A DNA stretch of 64,000 bases from Patagioenas fasciata (Eukaryota; Chordata; Aves; Columbiformes; Columbidae): assembly GCF_037038585.1 (NCBI RefSeq), contig NC_092526.1, forward strand, positions 7,526,001 through 7,590,000, given 5' to 3'. Shown in pieces: positions 61,901-64,000 of the stretch. A program made the position numbers and the translations under genes. The notes below the pieces were generated by a model. That model saw only the letters and a list, made by a program, of their open reading frames with translations, was not told the origin of the DNA and ran no database searches. Each line of letters starts with the position of its first letter. Within the stretch, counting starts at the first letter, position 1.

Positions 61901-63253
61901 TGTTGCCCTATGCATATTCGCTGAAATGTACAAAAATTAGGTAGTTTATCATTCTAGTTCTTTTTCTCAGTGGAATTCAGTAATAATTCCCTAGACTTAT
62001 AACTTCTAACTCTTCTCTTAGCTTACAAAATGGGGCTAATGCCTTAGATGTACACTCAGACCATCTATTAGAAATGCAAGTGATAGTTGTTTAAGATTCC
62101 TTTTTTTTATCACAGTGTCGTATCACGAACTATTTCAATAGAAGAACATTCAAAATAAAACTGACAGTGAATCCTGACAGGTTAAGTAAAAAAAAAAAAT
62201 ATATTGTCACTACATTTCCACACATATCGGTGCTATGTAGAAGTCAGTAACTTCCCAAATAAAACTCATTAACCTGCAATGGTAATGGGAGTACAGAAAC
62301 TAGCAGATGGTAATTTTCCAGGGTGTTTTTCAAGGGGGAATCAGGACTTTCCAGTTCCTTCTTTTAAGGGATAGAAAGATTCACTGAGAAGAATTCTTCA
62401 AAGCTGCTGGATCGCTCAGTGTATTCAAGTACAACTGCAAAGCCTCACCAGTAACTGAGGGCAAGTCTTTGAGATAATGCATTTTTATTTGCCTAATGGA
62501 TACAGCTGGGAAAAGGTCAAAAAGAGCGCCCTCTTATATCTGAAAACTTGTTTAATATAGGTTAAATGTACACTGCTTCTCAGCTTGACACATTTTACTC
62601 CAAGATATTGATGGATTTTGGGGTGGTGTTTGGGCAACTGTGTATTGGTCTGTGGTTTTTTTGGCTTGGGTCAGAATTTCATGATTCAGATACTGTTTGA
62701 AATCTTTCTGCTGGCCTGTGAGACACAGGAATTCTGCTAAAAGTTAAGTATCATAAACAACGATCCAGCTAAGAGTCTGAATTTCAATTATAATGAAGTG
62801 ACATTCTTCAGTCTACGATCATTCATTTCCCTGGGAAATTCAGTGAAGAGGATTATAATTTCAACTTCTTAATTTAAGGCATTTTGTGTGTATGAACTAC
62901 TTGCAAAGAAAAAGTTCAGATATTTGCAAAGTTAAAACTTTAGTCCTGTTTACTTTTACATATGTTAATGTGAACTGTGTTTCTTGCATCTGTGATATAA
63001 TCATACATCTGTGGCTCTTTTTTTTCTGCAAAAGTCTTACCTTGGGGGACTAAATTTAATAGGAAGGGAAGATAACTCGCTTGAAACAGGTAATTTTTTG
63101 TTCTAGATTGTGCTACATTACATCTGTAAACAAAACTGTTTGTTTGTGTAGGATGGTGAACCACTGAATCATAATTTCATTCCACTGGACATACAGCTGG
63201 ATAACTGGGAGGATTTACCAGAGGCTTTCCAGCATAAACGGAATCGTTCCTTG
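31848..63253 (+). CDS. ZRANB3: ZRANB3 annealing helicase/nuclease, 15 coding exons (C-terminus beyond window)
   Basis: ZRANB3 is a nuclear SNF2-family ATPase recruited to stalled forks by PCNA and K63-linked polyubiquitin. It rewinds DNA, remodels forks and carries an HNH endonuclease. Coding exons: 31848-31999, 44551-44569, 45868-46046, 49088-49319, 50806-50891, 52869-53040, 53415-53543, 55499-55618, 56344-56463, 56976-57155, 58667-58819, 59440-59908, 60875-61075, 61757-61848 and 63152-63253. Their total of 2406 nt gives exactly 802 codons with all phases matching. Visible in order: motif I DEMGLGKT (aa 56-63), motif II DESH (154-157), TGTP (184-187), [11 protein letters not shown] (427-437), PIP box QNDIRSFF (520-527) and NZF zinc finger (644-663). 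Human ZRANB3 is 1079 aa. The missing quarter, with the HNH domain and C-terminal APIM, should lie to the right. I see no inactivating change. Confidence 0.97.
32858..32882. repeat. Poly-T tract, about 25 nt
   Basis: T17, a single C, then T7, leading directly into CAG at 32883-32885. In the sense direction this is a very strong polypyrimidine tract plus AG and so a possible cryptic acceptor. Confidence 0.75.
35611..35624. repeat. (GA)7 microsatellite
   Basis: Seven GA units at the left edge of a longer purine-rich stretch. Confidence 0.7.
35838..35878. repeat. A-rich (AAAAC)n tract
   Basis: Twelve A residues followed by four CAAAA units and further A-rich sequence. It resembles an old poly-A tail that has become a microsatellite, but no retroposon body was recognised. 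Confidence 0.7.
38664..38692. repeat. T-rich tract
   Basis: Runs of 7, 5 and about 14 T residues separated by single C residues. Simple repeat within the long intron. Confidence 0.7.
44204..44219. repeat. Poly-A tract, 16 nt
   Basis: Sixteen A residues about 330 bases before the microexon. Simple repeat. Confidence 0.75.
44551..44569 (+). CDS. ZRANB3: ZRANB3 coding exon 2, 19-nt microexon
   Basis: Bounded by TCTTTTTTAG and GTAAGTGG, both strong sites. Its 19 bases complete Arg51 and encode CMIADE, the start of helicase motif I (DEMGLGKT). The rest of motif I is the first six codons of the next exon. Since 19 is not a multiple of three, skipping it would shift the frame and destroy the ATPase. 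Both flanking exons fit this phase exactly, so the exon is secure despite its size. Confidence 0.93.
44570..45867 (+). other. ZRANB3: ZRANB3 intron, 1.3 kb
   Basis: GT-AG intron, AT-rich, with a strong T-rich acceptor tract (TTTTATTTTCTTTTCCCAG). No repeats or other features were recognised. Confidence 0.9.
45868..46046 (+). CDS. ZRANB3: ZRANB3 coding exon 3 (Walker A)
   Basis: Starts in frame with ATGGGGCTAGGTAAAACA, encoding MGLGKT, the nucleotide-binding core of motif I (aa 58-63). It continues with [14 protein letters not shown] (motif Ia) and [11 protein letters not shown]. It ends ACTGG|GTGAGT in phase 2. Sequence is very close to the human protein. Confidence 0.97.
46047..49087 (+). 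other. ZRANB3: ZRANB3 intron, 3.0 kb
   Basis: GT-AG intron. Its left part is the antisense CR1 fragment at 46078-46730. The rest, about 46,740-49,087, is AT-rich with no feature I can support. Confidence 0.9.
46078..46730 (-). mobile_element. CR1 LINE fragment, antisense, internally deleted
   Basis: On the - strand this encodes recognisable CR1 reverse-transcriptase tail sequence: [27 protein letters not shown] and HQYMLGA, then after a break [12 protein letters not shown] and later [14 protein letters not shown] and [10 protein letters not shown]. The block usually found between them, with [15 protein letters not shown], is missing, which indicates an internal deletion. The 3' UTR begins (GGGCAACTGGCTCTAGG on the - strand) but the terminal octamer repeats are absent. 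Several stops and frameshifts show it is dead. It starts about 30 nt after the donor of the preceding ZRANB3 exon. Confidence 0.9.
49088..49319 (+). CDS. ZRANB3: ZRANB3 coding exon 4 (DESH box, TGTP)
   Basis: Acceptor CTTTCAG; the first G completes Gly117. Encodes [18 protein letters not shown], then [17 protein letters not shown] with motif II DESH (codons at 49197-49208), then [16 protein letters not shown] with motif III TGTP (49287-49298). The donor is GAG|GTATTT. It couples ATP hydrolysis to DNA remodelling. No missing key residue. Confidence 0.97.
49320..50805 (+). other. ZRANB3: ZRANB3 intron, 1.5 kb
   Basis: GT-AG intron, AT-rich. No repeat or exon recognised. Confidence 0.9.
50806..50891 (+). 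CDS. ZRANB3: ZRANB3 coding exon 5
   Basis: Acceptor TTATACAG; encodes [20 protein letters not shown] and KKYCNARV, with AG left over in phase 2. The donor is GTATTACTG. This is the segment between the two RecA-like lobes, conserved with human ([13 protein letters not shown]). Confidence 0.95.
50892..52868 (+). other. ZRANB3: ZRANB3 intron, 2.0 kb
   Basis: GT-AG intron, AT-rich. No repeat or exon recognised. Confidence 0.9.
52869..53040 (+). CDS. ZRANB3: ZRANB3 coding exon 6
   Basis: Acceptor ATTTTCAG; encodes [20 protein letters not shown], then [20 protein letters not shown] and [11 protein letters not shown]. The IMIRRLK..VL..LPPK pattern is typical of SNF2 proteins after motif III. It ends AAG|GTAAAT in phase 0. 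Confidence 0.97.
53041..53414 (+). other. ZRANB3: ZRANB3 intron, 0.37 kb
   Basis: Short GT-AG intron, AT-rich, nothing else in it. The acceptor CTTCTGCCAATTAG has a weak pyrimidine tract. Confidence 0.9.
53415..53543 (+). CDS. ZRANB3: ZRANB3 coding exon 7
   Basis: Encodes [16 protein letters not shown] and [16 protein letters not shown], 43 codons in phase 0/0. The donor is AAG|GTAAGC. This is the inter-lobe region, more variable than the motif exons, and aligns to human ELNTSFEEWEKIM and TRMFKQTAIAK. Confidence 0.95.
53544..55498 (+). other. ZRANB3: ZRANB3 intron, 2.0 kb
   Basis: GT-AG intron, almost half occupied by an antisense CR1 fragment (53863-54700). A GC-rich stretch of unknown origin lies just left of the CR1 end (about 53740-53860). 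The right part is AT-rich with no feature. Confidence 0.9.
53863..54700 (-). mobile_element. CR1 LINE 3' fragment with intact end, antisense
   Basis: On the - strand this encodes CR1 ORF2 tail sequence: [20 protein letters not shown], then the diagnostic [50 protein letters not shown] and [19 protein letters not shown] remnants. A 3' UTR follows, ending in degenerate octamer repeats, read on the + strand as GAATCACGGAATCACAG and GATTCACAG at 53866-53890. It is 5' truncated, as usual for CR1, and carries frameshifts. It lies antisense to ZRANB3. Confidence 0.93.
55499..55618 (+). CDS. ZRANB3: ZRANB3 coding exon 8 (second RecA lobe begins)
   Basis: Acceptor TTACTCCAG; encodes [20 protein letters not shown], then [27 protein letters not shown] is SNF2 motif IV at the start of the helicase C-terminal lobe. 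Forty codons, phase 0/0, donor AAG|GTAATG. Confidence 0.97.
55619..56343 (+). other. ZRANB3: ZRANB3 intron, 0.7 kb
   Basis: GT-AG intron, AT-rich, nothing recognised. Confidence 0.9.
56344..56463 (+). CDS. ZRANB3: ZRANB3 coding exon 9
   Basis: Encodes [20 protein letters not shown], then [20 protein letters not shown], 40 codons in phase 0/0. RIDGS.....R and LSIQAAGQG (motif V, completed by the next exon) are core SNF2 motifs. Acceptor ATGTTACAG, donor CAG|GTAGGA. Confidence 0.97.
56464..56975 (+). other. ZRANB3: ZRANB3 intron, 0.5 kb
   Basis: GT-AG intron, AT-rich, nothing recognised. Confidence 0.9.
56976..57155 (+). CDS. ZRANB3: ZRANB3 coding exon 10 (motif VI)
   Basis: Encodes [40 protein letters not shown] and [20 protein letters not shown], 60 codons. 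[11 protein letters not shown] (codons at 57045-57077) is motif VI with the arginine finger. The donor AAG|GTGTGC is the weakest in the gene. Reading through it adds 17 codons (VCVEQ..., ending SLGLR) before a stop at 57204-57206. Confidence 0.97.
57156..58666 (+). other. ZRANB3: ZRANB3 intron, 1.5 kb
   Basis: GT-AG intron. Contains a G/T-rich low-complexity stretch near 57490-57580 and, on the - strand, a frame of 159 codons broken by one stop (57362-57838), described under findings. Otherwise AT-rich. Confidence 0.85.
58667..58819 (+). CDS. ZRANB3: ZRANB3 coding exon 11
   Basis: Acceptor TTTGTGCAG; encodes [20 protein letters not shown] and then [18 protein letters not shown], 51 codons in phase 0/0. 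It closes the helicase domain and begins the linker to the PIP box. Matches human [20 protein letters not shown]. Confidence 0.97.
58820..59439 (+). other. ZRANB3: ZRANB3 intron, 0.6 kb
   Basis: GT-AG intron, AT-rich, nothing recognised. Confidence 0.9.
59440..59908 (+). CDS. ZRANB3: ZRANB3 coding exon 12 (PIP box and NZF zinc finger)
   Basis: The largest coding exon in the window, 469 nt. It starts [21 protein letters not shown] at 59455-59478 fits the PCNA-interacting consensus Q-x2-I-x2-FF. A low-complexity acidic and basic linker follows with likely nuclear-localisation clusters (EAKRAKR, SKKKKI). The NZF finger is W-x-C-x2-C-x10-C-x2-C with Trp at 59827 and Cys codons at 59833, 59842, 59875 and 59884. 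This finger binds K63-linked ubiquitin chains in the human protein. The PIP-to-NZF linker looks roughly 20 residues longer than in human. Ends in phase 1 at G|GTAAGT. Confidence 0.97.
59909..60874 (+). other. ZRANB3: ZRANB3 intron, 1.0 kb
   Basis: GT-AG intron, AT-rich, nothing recognised. Confidence 0.9.
60875..61075 (+). CDS. ZRANB3: ZRANB3 coding exon 13 (acidic linker)
   Basis: Phase 1/1, 201 nt. Encodes a Glu-rich, disordered linker ([16 protein letters not shown], then [19 protein letters not shown]). It aligns only loosely with the human linker after the zinc finger, as expected for a fast-evolving region. Acceptor ATCTGTAG, donor AAG|GTAAAG. Confidence 0.93.
61076..61756 (+). other. 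ZRANB3: ZRANB3 intron, 0.7 kb
   Basis: GT-AG intron, AT-rich, nothing recognised. Confidence 0.9.
61757..61848 (+). CDS. ZRANB3: ZRANB3 coding exon 14
   Basis: Acceptor TCTTTGTAG, phase 1 to 0. Encodes [20 protein letters not shown] and [10 protein letters not shown], matching human [17 protein letters not shown]. This opens the substrate-recognition region that helps bind branched DNA. Donor AAG|GTAAAC. Confidence 0.97.
61849..63151 (+). other. ZRANB3: ZRANB3 intron, 1.3 kb
   Basis: GT-AG intron, AT-rich, nothing recognised. The acceptor region is TTTGTTTGTGTAG. Confidence 0.9.
63152..63253 (+). CDS. ZRANB3: ZRANB3 coding exon 15 (last in window)
   Basis: Encodes [20 protein letters not shown], then [14 protein letters not shown], 34 codons in phase 0/0, donor TTG|GTAAGA. 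It aligns with human NFIPLDIKLDLWEDLPASF. The next human segment (ILRFVREWSSL) is not in the remaining 750 bases, so the following exon lies outside the window. Confidence 0.96.
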
Positions 63254-64000
63254 GTAAGAACAAATTCTACTGGCACAGTAATATCATATTTATTATGGAG
63301 TCCTTTGACTTTTTTTTTAAATAAATGCAGAACACTTCCAGACCTTGGGATCTAGGCACAGTTTCATCAATGCAAGTAGATCTTATAAATGTAGATGTGA
63401 ATATTAATTATGCAGTCTGTTACTTTGGCAAATTTTGCTGCCTCCTGTTAACATTTCAGTGGGTGGAATCAACCAGGCATCATTTAGCTTCTCATTTACA
63501 GGATTAGTAACTAACATTCATAAGGCAACAAAATAGCATTTTAAAGGTTATGAATTAAATGGGGCACATTATGAATAAGAATGTGCTGAATTGTGTCAGA
63601 GCTGCAGTTCTGCGCAGGCCTTCAGTCTCATTCCTTCTTTTGGTCTTCTCACAGTTTTCCCAGCTCCACCGAGCTATTTGCTGGTCAGATCTTTGTGTGC
63701 TGCACTGAAATGCCACAGAAAAGAGGATGCCAGTATTGCCATAAAAACATATGCATAATTAAGATAATTCAGTGATCTGATTTCTCATTGTCATTAATTG
63801 CCTATTTACTGTAATCATTTTTATTACACATATTTTCACGACACTGTATTATTGTAAAGGGCTACAATAACCTCAAAGCAAGTATGTCAGAGGTTCTGTT
63901 AAGACTTTACAAGCTGGAAAACTGTGGGAAATGGACTGATACCTGGTTGGATTGAACAGCTCTTCCATTTCACCTGCCTTCCACGCTGCCACGAGGGGCT
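63254..64000 (+). other. ZRANB3: ZRANB3 intron, start only
   Basis: Donor GTAAGA and about 750 bases of AT-rich sequence running off the window edge. No exon recognised. Confidence 0.85.

Noticed and set aside
1..64000. CRISPR arrays, bacterial operons, phage genes, tRNA or rRNA genes.
   Set aside because: No direct-repeat arrays, cloverleaf-like sequences or rRNA segments seen. The window is plainly vertebrate nuclear DNA.

Overview
This window is vertebrate nuclear DNA, most likely from a bird and less likely from another sauropsid. It has no prokaryotic-style genes. It consists of long AT-rich introns around a GC-rich CpG island, short coding exons bounded by GT-AG, and two 3' fragments of CR1 LINEs, the dominant retrotransposon family of birds and reptiles. 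Repeats are otherwise sparse.

The one gene I can identify with certainty is ZRANB3 on the + strand. It encodes the SNF2-family annealing helicase and structure-specific nuclease that acts at stalled replication forks. Fifteen coding exons lie between 31848 and 63253. They join in perfect reading frame, with every splice phase agreeing, to give the first 802 codons: the whole two-lobed SNF2 ATPase, the PCNA-binding PIP box, the NZF zinc finger and the start of the substrate-recognition region. The HNH nuclease exons must lie to the right of the window. The 5' non-coding exon should lie in the right part of the CpG island, near 25.8-26.3 kb.

Layout. 1-24,050: AT-rich, A/C-leaning on the + strand, with no recognisable exon. 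By synteny with human 2q21.3, where R3HDM1 and ZRANB3 are head to head, this is probably the first intron of R3HDM1, transcribed from the - strand. It holds a striking inverted repeat at 4.9-5.0 kb. 24,050-26,250: CpG island, a probable bidirectional promoter with four evenly arranged CCAAT boxes, ETS sites, E2F-like sites and an E-box. 26,300-31,840: ZRANB3 intron 1, with a cluster of - strand coding-like islets at 28.8-30.4 kb that I could not identify. 31,841-63,253: ZRANB3 coding exons with introns, including a 12.55-kb intron, a 19-nt microexon and two antisense CR1 fragments. 63,254-64,000: start of the next intron.

The most interesting unexplained signals are the 4.9-kb hairpin, the - strand coding-like relic in ZRANB3 intron 1 (including one GC-rich, exon-sized, frameshifted islet with splice-like edges), and the geometry of the shared promoter. 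I found no prokaryotic, viral, CRISPR or toxin system here.
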